A stretch of 64,000 nt of DNA from CAZSBB01 sp964605235 (GCA_964605235.1 CAZSBB010000021.1:45364-109363), one strand, 5' to 3'; positions 34,822-44,503 are shown, counted from the first letter of the stretch. Numbers and translations: made by a program. The notes: generated by a model from the sequence alone, not told the origin.

Positions 34822-35762
34822 AACCCGTCGCTTTCCCATTGCACTGGTTGCTGGTGAGCGCCCTGTTGCTGAGCCTGTGGCCCAGCTACGCCCACGCCCA
34901 GGTGCAACCGACCGACGCCGACCGCGATGCCGTGCGCCGCATCCTGCGTGGCGAGCAGCCGTCGAGCACCACGCCTGACCTGGGCAATCCGCTGGTGGTG
35001 TTGCAGGAAGCTGGCCGGGCGCTGCCCACCCGTCCCGGCGAAGCGCCGCGCGAAGGTGAAGCGCCCGGGCTCAGCGGTCCCTTAAGCATCCTGCTGCTGC
35101 TGACCGTGCTGACTCTCGCCCCGGCGCTGCTGGTGCTGACCACCAGCTTCACCCGCATCGTCGTGGTGCTGGCGCTGCTCCGGCAGGCGATCGGCACGCA
35201 GTCGCTGCCGCCCAGTCAGGTCATCGTCGGCCTGAGCCTGTTCCTGTCGTTCCTGGTGATGGCGCCGACATTCGAACGCATCAACAAGGAAGCGCTGACC
35301 CCGCTGAGCGAGAATCAGATCAGTCAGATGGAAGCCTGGCAGCGCGCCCGCCAGCCGCTGCGCGATTTCATGTTCGCCCAGATCGAGCACGCCGGGAACT
35401 GGTCCGACGTGTACATGCTGCTCAAGTACCGCGGGGTGGATGTGTCCCAGCCGGACCGGCTGACCCGCGCGGACGTGGACATGCTGTCGCTGATTCCCGC
35501 CTTCGTGCTCAGCGAGTTGAAGGTGGCGTTTCTGATTGGTTTTCGCCTGTATCTGCCGTTTCTGATCATCGACATGGTGATCGCCAGCGTGCTCATCAGC
35601 ATGGGCATGTTGATGCTGCCGCCGGTGTTGGTGAGTTTGCCGTTCAAGTTGTTGCTGTTCGTGCTGGTCGATGGCTGGCAACTGGTGGCGGGCAATCTGC
35701 TCAACAGCTTCGCGTTGCCCGGCATCACGGTGCCCGGCGTTTTGCCCGGCGTCACCGGTTGA
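34818..35762 (+). CDS. fliP: Flagellar export gate protein FliP
   Basis: A 314-residue gate subunit with a cleavable signal peptide (VAFPLHWLLVSALLLSLWPSYAHA) and the family motifs LLTVLTLAPALLVLTTSFTRIVVVLALLRQAIGTQSLPPSQVIVGLSLFLSFLVMAP and LIPAFVLSELKVAFLIGFRLYLPFLIIDMVIASVLISMGMLMLPP. Between the signal peptide and first helix there is a 60-residue linker. Confidence 0.97.
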   Translation: MKPVAFPLHWLLVSALLLSLWPSYAHAQVQPTDADRDAVRRILRGEQPSSTTPDLGNPLVVLQEAGRALPTRPGEAPREGEAPGLSGPLSILLLLTVLTLAPALLVLTTSFTRIVVVLALLRQAIGTQSLPPSQVIVGLSLFLSFLVMAPTFERINKEALTPLSENQISQMEAWQRARQPLRDFMFAQIEHAGNWSDVYMLLKYRGVDVSQPDRLTRADVDMLSLIPAFVLSELKVAFLIGFRLYLPFLIIDMVIASVLISMGMLMLPPVLVSLPFKLLLFVLVDGWQLVAGNLLNSFALPGITVPGVLPGVTG

Positions 35763-35785
35763 GCCACGTGGTCAAGGAGTGAGTC

Positions 35786-36040
35786 ATGAGTGTCGATCAG
35801 GCAGTCCAGGTGGTGCGGGAGTCGTTGACCATCATGCTGTTGCTGAGCGCTCCGATCCTGGTGGCGGCGCTGGTGATCGGCCTGCTCATCAGCATCTTCC
35901 AGGCGATGACGCAGATTCAGGAACAGACCCTGAGCTTCGTGCCCAAGATCGTGGGCATGGGGCTGGTGGCGATGCTGGTGACGCCGTGGGTCACCCGCGC
36001 GATTCTCGAATTTTCCACCCGCATGTTCACCGGCGGATGA
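35786..36040 (+). CDS. fliQ: Flagellar export gate protein FliQ
   Basis: An 84-residue, two-helix export gate subunit: QAVQVVRESLTIMLLLSAPILVAALVIGLLISIFQAMTQIQEQTLSFVPKIVGMGLVAMLVTPW. The QIQEQTL loop is diagnostic. Follows fliP by 23 bases. Confidence 0.97.
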   Translation: MSVDQAVQVVRESLTIMLLLSAPILVAALVIGLLISIFQAMTQIQEQTLSFVPKIVGMGLVAMLVTPWVTRAILEFSTRMFTGG

Positions 36041-36047
36041 ATGCTTG

Positions 36048-36073
36048 ACGAGCCCCGACCGGGAGGGAGGGGT
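36048..36073. repeat. Fragment of the CGAGCCCCGACC repeat
   Basis: ACGAGCCCCGACC followed by a GGGAGGGAGGGG-like stretch matches the left end of the larger element at 60927-61017. The rest of the element is missing here. It sits in the fliQ-fliR gap. Confidence 0.55.
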
Positions 36074-36117
36074 GTCATGGTGCGGTGTCGATCCGATGGA
36101 AATGGAGTTTTTCAGTC

Positions 36118-36924
36118 GTGCCCGAATCGCTTGCTCCACTGCTGAACCATGTGCCCGCCTGGCTGCTGGTGCTGGTGCGCCTCTCGGGCATCTTCCTGCT
36201 CGGGCCGGTGTTCGGCAGTTCGACGGTGCCGGCGCGCATCCGCATGCTGCTGGCGGTGGGGCTGAGCTTCTGCGTGTACCCGACCTTGCTCACCCCCAGC
36301 CAGCCCGCAGTGCTCAACGTGCTGCCGGTGGTGGAGCACGGCCTGCACCTGTGGAAGCTGGGCGCGCTGGTGGGCGGCGAACTGCTCATCGGCGCGGTGA
36401 TCGGCTTCGGCGCCAGCCTGCCGCTGGTGGGCATGCAGATCGGCGGGCACTATGCCGACCAGCAACTGGGTCTGGGCATCGCCGGCGTGTTCAACCCGGA
36501 AATGAACGAACAGGCGGGCGTGCTCAGCGAGTTCTACTTCATGCTCGCCCTGGCGATCTTTGTCAGCCTGGGCGGCCATCAGGTGGTGCTGGCGACGCTG
36601 GTGGGCAGCTTCAGCAAAGTGCCCCTGGGCGGCTTCGTGCCCGATGGCCATCTGCTCACGCTGCTGACGGGGCTGCTGGGCACGATGATGGAGTTGGGCC
36701 TGCGCGTGGCGGCGCCGCTGCTGGTGCTGGTGTTCATGGAAACGGTCGCCATGGGTTTCATCATGCGCACGGTGCCGCAGATGAACATTCTGAGCATTGG
36801 TTTTGCGCTGCGGATCATGGCGGGCACCAGCATTCTGATCGCGGCGATTGCGGTGGAAGGGCAGGTGTTCCGCGAGGTGCTGTTGCAGATGATGCGGCGC
36901 ATGATGGTGTTTTTCAGCTTGTAA
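36118..36924 (+). CDS. fliR: Flagellar export gate protein FliR
   Basis: A 268-residue membrane protein with about six helices: VPAWLLVLVRLSGIFLLGPVFGSSTVPARIRMLLAVGLSF at the N-terminus and LGIAGVFNPEMNEQAGVLSEFYFMLALAIFVSLGGHQVVL in the middle. The GTG at 36118 has GGAG ten bases upstream and gives the expected length. With FliP and FliQ it forms the export channel. Confidence 0.95.
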   Translation: MPESLAPLLNHVPAWLLVLVRLSGIFLLGPVFGSSTVPARIRMLLAVGLSFCVYPTLLTPSQPAVLNVLPVVEHGLHLWKLGALVGGELLIGAVIGFGASLPLVGMQIGGHYADQQLGLGIAGVFNPEMNEQAGVLSEFYFMLALAIFVSLGGHQVVLATLVGSFSKVPLGGFVPDGHLLTLLTGLLGTMMELGLRVAAPLLVLVFMETVAMGFIMRTVPQMNILSIGFALRIMAGTSILIAAIAVEGQVFREVLLQMMRRMMVFFSL

Positions 36925-36962
36925 ATGAACCAGCGGCGCGGGCACGCGCCGGGAAGTGAAGC

Positions 36963-38033
36963 ATGGCCGAACAGTTCGGCGAAAAGACGGAATCCGCCAC
37001 GCCGCGCCGGCGTCAGGAAGCGCGCGAGGAAGGCAAGGTCGCCCGCAGCGCCGACCTGACCGCGGCGTGCGGCCTGCTGGCGGCGGTGCTGCTGCTTGAA
37101 GCCTTTGGTTTCCGGCTGCTGACCGGCATGAAGCTGCTGCTGGCGGCGATGCTCTCGGGCAAGCTGGCGGAGAACCCGACCCGCGCGACGGACCTGGTCG
37201 CGCTGCCCACGCTGAGCCTGCATCTGGTGGCGGCTGCGCTGCTGCCGATCGTGGTGGGCATCCTGGTGGTGTCGCTGGCGTTGACGGTCGGACAGGTGGG
37301 CTTCAACGTCACCACCAAGCCGTTTGAATTCGACATCACCAAGCTTTCTCCGCTCAAGGGCTTGAAGAATCTGTTCAGCATGCGGGGCTGGTCCCGGCTG
37401 GGTTTCAGCATCGCCAAAGTGGCGGTGATCGGCACGGTGGGCTACATCGCCATCCATCAGGCCATGCCCCAGGTGCTGCGGCTGTCCGAGCTGGCGATCC
37501 TGCCGATGATCGGCGCCGCGGCGGACCTGGTCTTCATCGTCGCGCTGAAGCTGGCGGTCCTGCTGATCATCATGGGCCTGATGGACTACGCCTACCAGCG
37601 CTGGCAGCACGAGCAGGACCTGCTGATGACCAAGCAGGAACTCAAGGAAGAAATGAAGCGCATGGACGGCGACCCGCTGGTCAAGCAGCGGCGGGCGCGG
37701 GTGGCGCGGCAACTGGCGATGCAGCGCACCGCGCAGGCGGTGCCCAAGGCCGACGTGGTGGTGACCAACCCCACGCACTTTGCCGTCGCCCTCAAGTACG
37801 ACAGCAAAAGCATGAGCGCGCCGCGCGTGATCGCCAAGGGCGCTGACTTCCTGGCGCTGCGGATTCGGCAGATCGCCCTCGCCAACGGCGTGCCGCTGGT
37901 GGAGCGCAAGGAAATCGCCCGCGGGTTGTATCACGGCGTGGAGGTCGGGCAGGAGATTCCCCCGCAGTTTTTCTCGGCGGTGGCGGAAATCCTCGCTTAT
38001 GTGTACCGCCTGGCGGGACGACGCTCGGCGTGA
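36963..38033 (+). CDS. flhB: Flagellar export switch protein FlhB
   Basis: A 356-residue protein. The N-terminus EKTESATPRRRQEAREEGKVARSADL is typical, four membrane helices follow, and the cytoplasmic domain carries the autocleavage site NPTH in VVTNPTHFAVALKYDS (about residues 266-281). Cleavage between N and P lets the cell change from hook to filament substrates under FliK control. Confidence 0.97.
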   Translation: MAEQFGEKTESATPRRRQEAREEGKVARSADLTAACGLLAAVLLLEAFGFRLLTGMKLLLAAMLSGKLAENPTRATDLVALPTLSLHLVAAALLPIVVGILVVSLALTVGQVGFNVTTKPFEFDITKLSPLKGLKNLFSMRGWSRLGFSIAKVAVIGTVGYIAIHQAMPQVLRLSELAILPMIGAAADLVFIVALKLAVLLIIMGLMDYAYQRWQHEQDLLMTKQELKEEMKRMDGDPLVKQRRARVARQLAMQRTAQAVPKADVVVTNPTHFAVALKYDSKSMSAPRVIAKGADFLALRIRQIALANGVPLVERKEIARGLYHGVEVGQEIPPQFFSAVAEILAYVYRLAGRRSA

Positions 38034-38079
38034 GCGCAGGACAGAAATCGGCCGCGCGGTGCGGCAGGGATGAAGCGTC

Positions 38080-40281
38080 ATGGCGAAAGCCGGCAACAGC
38101 CTGATGATTCCCGCCTGGGTGAACAACCTGGCGCGCTATCGCTCGCTGCTGGTGCCGCTGGGCTTCCTGATGCTGGTGGCGGTGATTGTGGTCCCGCTGC
38201 CGCCGATGATGATGGACATCCTCATCGCCGCCAACATCGCCATCGCCGCGCTGGTGCTGCTGACCACCGTCTTCGTCGGTTCACCGCTGGAATTTTCCGT
38301 TTTCCCTTCGCTGCTGCTGGCGACCACGCTCTTCCGGCTGGTGCTCAATATCGCCACCACCCGCTTGATTCTCAGCGCCGAAGCCAGCACCCCCGAGCAG
38401 GCGACCGCCGTGGCGGGCAAAGTGATCGAAGCCTTCAGCTTCTTCGTCGCGGGCAACTCGCTGGTGGTCGGATTGATCCTGTTCATCATCCTGATCATCG
38501 TGCAGTTCGTGGTCATCACCAAAGGCGCCACGCGCATCAGCGAAGTGGCGGCGCGCTTCACCTTGGACGGCATGCCGGGCAAGCAGATGGCGATCGACGC
38601 CGACTTGAACGCCGGACTGATCGATGAAAAGGAAGCCCGCCGCCGCCGCGAAGCCATCAGCCAGGAAGCCGACTTCTACGGAGCGATGGACGGTGCCGCC
38701 AAGTTCGTGCGCGGCGACGCCATCGCCGGCATCATCATCACGCTCGTCAACATCATGGGCGGTTTTGCCGTCGGCGTGCTGGAAAAAGGCTGGCCCTGGA
38801 CGCAGGCGCTCGAAGTCTTCACCCGCCTGACCATCGGCGACGGCCTGGTGTCGCAGCTCCCGGCGTTCGTCATCTCGGTTGCCGCCGGCTTGATCGTCAC
38901 CCGCTCCAGCAGCCGCCAGGACCTGGGCACGGAACTGGGCAAACAACTCACCGGCCGGTGGAACGCCCTGGCGCTCACCGGCGGCTTCCTGGGCGCTCTG
39001 GCGTTCACCGGCCTGCCGGCGCTGCCGCTGCTCACCCTCGCCAGTGTCTTTGGCGCCATGGCGTACCACGGCTACCGCTCCGAGCACCGTAAAGCTGTCA
39101 AGGACGCCACCGTTGCCGCCCAGCAGCAGGCCGACGCCGCCAAGGATCAGCCCATCGAGCAGATCATGGCGGTCGACACCCTGGAACTGGAAGTCGGCTA
39201 CGCCCTGGTCCGCCTGGTCGATGCGTCGCAGGGCGGCGACCTGCTCGAACGCATCACCATGATCCGCCGTCAGCTCGCCCTGGAGCTGGGCCTGGTCATG
39301 CCGCCGGTGCGCATCCGCGACAACATGCAACTGCAGCCCAACGATTACCAGATCAAAATCCGCGGCAACAGCGTCGCCAACGGCCAGCTTTACCCCGGCC
39401 GCTTTCTGGCGATGGACAGCGGTCTCGCCTCGGGCACGCTCGACGGCGTGCGCACGCGCGAGCCGGCGTTTGGTCTGGAGGCCGTGTGGATCGAACCGGG
39501 CCTCAAGGATCGCGCCGAAGCGGACAACTACACCGTGGTCGACGCCACCAGCGTGCTGGCGACGCATCTGACCGAGATGGTCAAGAACCACGCCTTCGAA
39601 CTGCTCACCCGCGAGGAAACCAACAACCTCATCACCCAGCTCAAGGGCCGGGCGGGCAAGCTGGTCGACGAAGTGCTCGGCGGCGAGCATCCGCTGCTCA
39701 AGCCCGGCGATGTGCAGAAAGTGCTGCAGAACCTGCTGCGCGAGCGCGTGCCGGTGCGCGACATGGAAACCATCATCGAAACGCTCGGCGACTGGGCGCC
39801 GCGCACCAAGGATCTGGATGTGCTCACCGAGTATGTCCGCAACGCGCTGCGGCGCACCATCTGCGGGCAGTATGTCGAGCAAACGCCGGCCGCGGGTCTG
39901 GAGTTGACGGACCAGCATGTGCCGGGCGCGCCCAGACTGTTTTGCGTGAGCCTGGACCCGGCGCTGGAAGATCAGGTCAACGGGTTCATTGACCGCACCG
40001 CCGAGGGGACGACCGTGGCGTTGCCGCCGGTGATCGCCAACCGGGTGACGGGCGCCATTCTGCGTGAACTGCAGCGACTCATCGAAGCCGGCCACGCGCC
40101 GGTGGTGCTGGCGTCCCCGCAGGTGCGGGCGGCGATCCGGCGGTTGGTCGAGCCGCATCTGCCCAACGTGGCGGTGCTGGGCTACAACGAGGTGAGCAAG
40201 GGGGTGGAGGTGGAATCGATTGGCGTAGTGCAACTGGCGGATGAACCGCTGGCTGCCGATTTGCAAGGGGTCGCAAGTTGA
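38080..40281 (+). CDS. flhA: Flagellar export gate protein FlhA
   Basis: A 733-residue protein with an N-terminal membrane half (about eight helices) and the loop motif MDGAAKFVRGDAIAGIIITLVNIMGGFAVG. A large cytoplasmic half ending near LPNVAVLGYNEVSKGVEVESIG forms the nonameric docking ring for chaperone-substrate complexes. The stop overlaps flhF (TTGA). Confidence 0.97.
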   Translation: MAKAGNSLMIPAWVNNLARYRSLLVPLGFLMLVAVIVVPLPPMMMDILIAANIAIAALVLLTTVFVGSPLEFSVFPSLLLATTLFRLVLNIATTRLILSAEASTPEQATAVAGKVIEAFSFFVAGNSLVVGLILFIILIIVQFVVITKGATRISEVAARFTLDGMPGKQMAIDADLNAGLIDEKEARRRREAISQEADFYGAMDGAAKFVRGDAIAGIIITLVNIMGGFAVGVLEKGWPWTQALEVFTRLTIGDGLVSQLPAFVISVAAGLIVTRSSSRQDLGTELGKQLTGRWNALALTGGFLGALAFTGLPALPLLTLASVFGAMAYHGYRSEHRKAVKDATVAAQQQADAAKDQPIEQIMAVDTLELEVGYALVRLVDASQGGDLLERITMIRRQLALELGLVMPPVRIRDNMQLQPNDYQIKIRGNSVANGQLYPGRFLAMDSGLASGTLDGVRTREPAFGLEAVWIEPGLKDRAEADNYTVVDATSVLATHLTEMVKNHAFELLTREETNNLITQLKGRAGKLVDEVLGGEHPLLKPGDVQKVLQNLLRERVPVRDMETIIETLGDWAPRTKDLDVLTEYVRNALRRTICGQYVEQTPAAGLELTDQHVPGAPRLFCVSLDPALEDQVNGFIDRTAEGTTVALPPVIANRVTGAILRELQRLIEAGHAPVVLASPQVRAAIRRLVEPHLPNVAVLGYNEVSKGVEVESIGVVQLADEPLAADLQGVAS

Positions 40282-41618
40282 GTCTGAAAACCATCACCGG
40301 TCGGAGCATGGCTGAAGCGCTGGCGCTGGTGAAGCGCGAACTGGGCACGGACGCGCTGATCCTGCACACCCGCACCTACAAACGCGGAGGCTTGTTCGGC
40401 ATCGGCGGGCACACCATGGTGGAGATCACCGCCACCAACGAGCTGCCCCCACGCCGGCAACCCGCCGAGGCCCCGCGCCCCGCCCGGCGCCCCGCGCCGG
40501 CATCTGCTCCGACGCCGCAGCCGGATCATGTCAGCGCCCTGTCCAGCGGCGACCTGATTCGCCGCACCTACAACATTGCCCAGGCGCAGGCGCGGCAGGC
40601 GCCCGTCGCGGCTGCCGCTGCCGCCACCGCCACGCTCCCGCCGCCGAGCCCCAGCGCCGGCGCCGCCTTGCTGGCGGAACACCCCGCGCCACGCGCCGCC
40701 GCGCCCGTGGATGTGCCGGCGATTTCCCCGCTCGCCGATGAAATGCGCGCCGTGCGCCGTCTCGTCGAACGCCTGATGCATCAGCAGCGCGGCGACGGCT
40801 TGCAGGAAGACCTGCCCGAAGCTTTGTTCGACCACTACCTGGCGCTGCTGCAACAGGAAGTCACTGAAGACCTGGCGCGGGAAATCGTCAACCACGTGCG
40901 CGAGCAATTGGGCGCGGAGCAATGCGAAGACCAGGCGGCTGTGCGCCGGGCACTGGTGGATTCGATCGCCAACTACATTCCCAGCGGGCAGGGCGCTGAG
41001 CTGATGCTCAAACCCACGGAAGACGGACGCCCGCGCACCATCGCACTCATCGGCCCGACCGGCGTGGGCAAGACCACCACCATCGCCAAGCTCGCCGCCA
41101 CCTTCAAGCTGCGGCAGAACAAGCATGTGGGCCTGATCACCCTGGACACCTACCGCATCGCCGCCGTCGAGCAGTTGCGCACCTATGCGGACATCATCGG
41201 CCTGCCGCTGCATGTGGTGTCCAGCCCCGAGGAACTCCGCCGGGCGATCCACAAATGCCGCGGCTGCGACGTGGTGCTCATCGACACCGCCGGCCGGAGC
41301 CAGCGCGATGATCCGCGGCTGCGTCAGCTCAAGAGTTTTCTCGATGCCGCCCAGCCGCATGAAGTGCATCTGGTGCTCGCCTGCACCGCCACGCAGAAGG
41401 TGATGCTTGAAGCCGCCGAGCGGTTCAGCGCGGTGCGCGCCGATCGCATCATCTTCACCAAGCTCGATGAAGCGGTGACGTTCGGCGTGCTGGTCAATGT
41501 CGCCCGGCAGGTCGGGAAGGAATTGAGCTACGTCACCACCGGGCAGGAAGTGCCGCATCAAATCGAAATCGGCCAGGCGCGCCGGCTGGCGGAGCTGGTG
41601 CTGGGAGGCGCCTTATGA
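40278..41618 (+). CDS. flhF: Flagellar SRP-like GTPase FlhF
   Basis: A 446-residue GTPase that sets where the flagellum is built. The N-terminal basic region KTITGRSMAEALALVKRELGTDALILHTRTYKRGG is typical. An Ala/Pro linker follows, then the NG domain with G1 IALIGPTGVGKTTTIAKLAA, LITLDTYRIAAVEQL, VVLIDTAGRSQ and IIFTKLDEAVTFG. It starts with TTG overlapping the flhA stop and overlaps flhG by ATGA. The pair suggests polar or number-controlled flagella. Confidence 0.95.
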   Translation: MSLKTITGRSMAEALALVKRELGTDALILHTRTYKRGGLFGIGGHTMVEITATNELPPRRQPAEAPRPARRPAPASAPTPQPDHVSALSSGDLIRRTYNIAQAQARQAPVAAAAAATATLPPPSPSAGAALLAEHPAPRAAAPVDVPAISPLADEMRAVRRLVERLMHQQRGDGLQEDLPEALFDHYLALLQQEVTEDLAREIVNHVREQLGAEQCEDQAAVRRALVDSIANYIPSGQGAELMLKPTEDGRPRTIALIGPTGVGKTTTIAKLAATFKLRQNKHVGLITLDTYRIAAVEQLRTYADIIGLPLHVVSSPEELRRAIHKCRGCDVVLIDTAGRSQRDDPRLRQLKSFLDAAQPHEVHLVLACTATQKVMLEAAERFSAVRADRIIFTKLDEAVTFGVLVNVARQVGKELSYVTTGQEVPHQIEIGQARRLAELVLGGAL

Positions 41619-42631
41619 GTGTGCTTTCCGATCAGGCCGAGGCCCTGCGCGCGTTGGTCGCGCAGCAGCGCGAGCAGACGCCCACCAGCAATTCCGCGCT
41701 GGCGGCAGCGCTGGCGGCGGCGGTGGGGGAGATGGCGCCCCAGCCGGTGGTCGTGCAGCCGCGCGCGATGCCGATGATGACGCCGATGCAACCCGCAGCG
41801 CCGCAGCAGCGCACCGCGCGGATCATCGCGGTGACCAGCGGCAAAGGCGGCGTGGGCAAAAGCAACATGGCGGTGAATCTCGCGGTGCGCTTGGCGCAGC
41901 GCGGCCGAAAGGTGATTCTGCTTGACGCCGACCTCGGCACCGCCAACGCCGATGTGCTGTGCGATGTGGCGCCCAACGCCACGCTGGCGCATGTGGTGGC
42001 GGGACGCTGCACGCTCGAACGCGCGATGACCGAAGCGCCCGGCGGTTTTCGGCTGGTGGCGGGCTCATCCGGACTCGCCACGATGGCGGCTCTGGAGGCA
42101 GAGGAGCGCGAGCGTCTGATCCAGGGCATCTATGGATTGGCGTGCGCTGCGGAGGTGGTCATCATCGACACCGGCGCCGGCGTGGGCCCCAACGTGCTGG
42201 GGTTTGCCGCGTGCGCTGATGAAGTGCTGGTGGTGACGACGCCGGAGCCGACGGCGATCACGGATGCGTATGCCGTGATCAAAACACTGGCGCGGCAGAA
42301 GCGCAGCGCCCGGGTGCGGGTGCTGGTGAACATGGCCAGCGGGGACAGCGAAGGGCGACAGGTTTTCGAGCGGATTGATGCGGTTTGCCGGCGATTCCTG
42401 GACTTGGCGCCGCGCTATGTCGGCGCGGTGCCGCATGATCCGACGGTGGGGCTGTCGGTGCGCCGGCGTCGGCCGTTTGTGCTGCTGCATCCGCATGGGC
42501 GGGCGGCAATCGCGGTGGATCTGCTGGCGCAGCGGCTGGGACAGGGGATCGGCGCGGGCGCGCAGGGGGGCCTGCTGACTCGACTCAAAGGCTGGCTGCG
42601 GGGGGATGAAGTTCAGGAGCCGACCGACTGA
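41615..42631 (+). CDS. flhG: MinD-like ATPase FlhG (flagellar number regulator)
   Basis: A 338-residue MinD/ParA-type ATPase. After a 65-residue N-terminal extension with a polar helix (DQAEALRALVAQQREQ), the deviant Walker A is AVTSGKGGVGKSNMAVNLAVRLA. VILLDADLGTANADVLCDV and VVIIDTGAGVGPNVLGFAACADEVLVVTTPEPTAITDAYAVIKTL follow. FlhG limits flagellar number by stimulating the FlhF GTPase. The short C-terminal helix may mediate membrane binding. Confidence 0.93.
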   Translation: MSVLSDQAEALRALVAQQREQTPTSNSALAAALAAAVGEMAPQPVVVQPRAMPMMTPMQPAAPQQRTARIIAVTSGKGGVGKSNMAVNLAVRLAQRGRKVILLDADLGTANADVLCDVAPNATLAHVVAGRCTLERAMTEAPGGFRLVAGSSGLATMAALEAEERERLIQGIYGLACAAEVVIIDTGAGVGPNVLGFAACADEVLVVTTPEPTAITDAYAVIKTLARQKRSARVRVLVNMASGDSEGRQVFERIDAVCRRFLDLAPRYVGAVPHDPTVGLSVRRRRPFVLLHPHGRAAIAVDLLAQRLGQGIGAGAQGGLLTRLKGWLRGDEVQEPTD

Positions 42632-42752
42632 ACATCGATCAATTCATTATCCGGACTTGATTTATGTAATTTTTTTTAACGGAAGGGGCTTCCCCTGGCC
42701 GGGGATTTCATTATGATTCCGGTAACGGACTGAACCTCTACCAATCTGGGCA

Positions 42753-43106
42753 ATGGAGTGCTCGGCAATTCCTGCAAAAGTAGTGGCAGCTTGTTTTGCA
42801 CTGGTGAGCTTCGCTGCGGCGGCAGTGGTTGGCGCGGTTTCGCAGACGCCGACCTCGACGGTGATCTGGCGTTCACTGGTGGTGATGGGGGTGTGCTACG
42901 TGGCGGGGTTGGTGCTGGGCGCGCTGGTGCAGCGGATCGTGGACGGACAGATCGAACAGTACAAGTTGACTCATCCGATTCCGCCGGATGCGACGGAGGA
43001 GATGTTCGCCGTTGAGGCCGATGGTGCGGAGGAGAGCGTGGAGATGGAACCCAGGGATGGCGAGGCGGAGGCCGAGCCGCAGCAACCCTCAGCGTTGGCA
43101 GCCTGA
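42753..43106 (+). CDS. Small two-helix membrane protein between flhG and fliA
   Basis: A 117-residue protein with two predicted membrane helices (about residues 8-30 and 38-62, separated by QTPTSTVIWRS) and an acidic C-terminal tail (EEMFAVEADGAEESVEMEPRDGEAEAEP). I do not recognise it. The gap from flhG (121 bases) holds a T-rich run and a possible extended -10 TTATGAT (42710-42716), so it may have its own promoter with fliA. The start has no clear ribosome binding site. Confidence 0.6.
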   Translation: MECSAIPAKVVAACFALVSFAAAAVVGAVSQTPTSTVIWRSLVVMGVCYVAGLVLGALVQRIVDGQIEQYKLTHPIPPDATEEMFAVEADGAEESVEMEPRDGEAEAEPQQPSALAA

Positions 43107-43189
43107 AGTTCTTCAGGCCCTGACGTGAACGGGGGGCAACGCCACATAGCCGGTCATGGATGACTGGTTGGCGGTCAAGGAGTGGACCA

Positions 43190-44035
43190 ATGGCGAAGTT
43201 GAAGTCCAGTGGCGTCAGTAGTGGCATCACCATCGATACGGAAAACGATCTGATCAACGGCACGCCCACCCGCACGTGGTGGGAGGCGTACCGCAAGGAG
43301 CCGACGGAGGAAGTGCGCAACTTTCTCGTCGAACGCTACCTGCCCTTGGTCAAGTACAACGCCGAGCGCATCCATTCCAAGCTGCCCAATGAGGTCGATG
43401 TCGAAGACCTCATGAGCGCGGGCATCTTCGGCCTGATGGACGCCATCGACGCGTTCGACCTGGAGCGCGGCGTCAAGTTTGAAACCTACTGCGCTCCGCG
43501 CATCCGCGGCGCCATCCTCGACGAGCTGCGTTCGATGGACTGGGTGCCGCGCCTGGTTCGTTCGCGCACCAGCCAGGTGGAATCCGCCCGCAAGTCGCTG
43601 GAAAAAGAGCGTGGCCGCAAGCCCACCGAGCAGGAAATCGCCGACAAACTCAAGCTGTCCGATGACGAATACGCCAAGATCCGCAAGGACGCCGGGGCCG
43701 TGGGCGTGGTCAGCCTCAACCGCAAATGGTTTGAAACCGACTCGAGCAAGGACGTCCGCGAGATCGACGTCATCGAAGACACCCGCCAGGTCAATCCCTT
43801 CCATGCGGTGCAACGCCGCGACCTGAAAGACCTGATCACCTCCGGGCTCTCCCGCGCTGAACGCCTCATCCTCATCCTCTACTACTACGAGGAAATGACG
43901 ATGAAGGAAATCGGCGTCACCCTGGACCTCTCCGAATCGCGCGTCAGCCAGATGCACAGCTCCATCCTCGCCCGGCTCAAGGCGCAGCTCCAGCACCGTG
44001 ACACCGAACTGAGCAGCACCAGCAGCGAAGCGTGA
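43190..44035 (+). CDS. fliA: RNA polymerase sigma factor FliA/WhiG (sigma-28)
   Basis: A 281-residue flagellar-class sigma factor. Region 2 reads LPLVKYNAERIHSKLPNEVDVEDLMSAGIFGLMDAIDAFDLERGVKFETYCAPRIRGAILDELRSMDWVPRLVRS; region 3 KKSLEKERGRKPTEQEIADKL-like; region 4 LSRAERLILILYYYEEMTMKEIGVTLDLSESRVSQMHSSIL. ATG 43190 has AAGGAG upstream. It is expected to read the FliA-type promoter upstream of motA. No flgM anti-sigma gene is nearby. Confidence 0.96.
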   Translation: MAKLKSSGVSSGITIDTENDLINGTPTRTWWEAYRKEPTEEVRNFLVERYLPLVKYNAERIHSKLPNEVDVEDLMSAGIFGLMDAIDAFDLERGVKFETYCAPRIRGAILDELRSMDWVPRLVRSRTSQVESARKSLEKERGRKPTEQEIADKLKLSDDEYAKIRKDAGAVGVVSLNRKWFETDSSKDVREIDVIEDTRQVNPFHAVQRRDLKDLITSGLSRAERLILILYYYEEMTMKEIGVTLDLSESRVSQMHSSILARLKAQLQHRDTELSSTSSEA

Positions 44036-44042
44036 AGCGTCG

Positions 44043-44083
44043 GGTGATTTGGTGATCTGGTGATGTTTGATTTGTTGATGTGT
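44043..44083. repeat. Degenerate TGGTGAT short-period repeats
   Basis: About five imperfect units of the form TTGGTGAT (for example GATTTGGTGATCTGGTGATG) fill the gap between fliA and the next ORF. Similar in style to 13431-13495 but with a different unit. Confidence 0.55.
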
Positions 44084-44084
44084 T

Positions 44085-44468
44085 ATGAAGCTGGATTACA
44101 TCGCTGATGGGTCAAGCGCGTGCCCACTGCTGCGGCTGCACGATTTCACGCCCTCTGAAGCAGCTCTTCTTCTCACTGTCATGACGGACCTGGCGACCGG
44201 CGCAAGCTGCGCCGTCGAGGTTCATCAATTGCCCTTCGTACAACCAATCGGGAGTTGCCAACTCACGTTGGTGCGGATGAAGCTGGATCAAGCGGTGCAG
44301 CGCCGTGGCGCTTTGGTGTTTGAATGCGGCTTTACTGCGGACACGTGGGACAACATCGCAGGCTTGATCGCTCCTTTCACCGCACGCCATTCGAGCCACG
44401 GCTACCAGTGGCTGGCGACCGCTCCCGGCGAAGTGGCCTTGCTGCTGTCCCCGTCGGGGCAGTGGTGA
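44085..44468 (+). CDS. Hypothetical protein, 127 residues
   Basis: I do not recognise a family. The sequence is mixed alpha/beta with no signal or membrane segment: LLRLHDFTPSEAALLLTVMTDLATGASCAVEVHQLPFV at the N-terminus and TWDNIAGLIAPF near residue 88. Its first codons are duplicated in decayed form at 45611-45644, so a paralogue once existed downstream. The start rests on the ATG following the repeat; no clear ribosome binding site. Confidence 0.55.
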   Translation: MKLDYIADGSSACPLLRLHDFTPSEAALLLTVMTDLATGASCAVEVHQLPFVQPIGSCQLTLVRMKLDQAVQRRGALVFECGFTADTWDNIAGLIAPFTARHSSHGYQWLATAPGEVALLLSPSGQW

Positions 44469-44503
44469 TTCATTTCTTTGGGGGGGCATCTGCCGGGGAA
44501 TCA

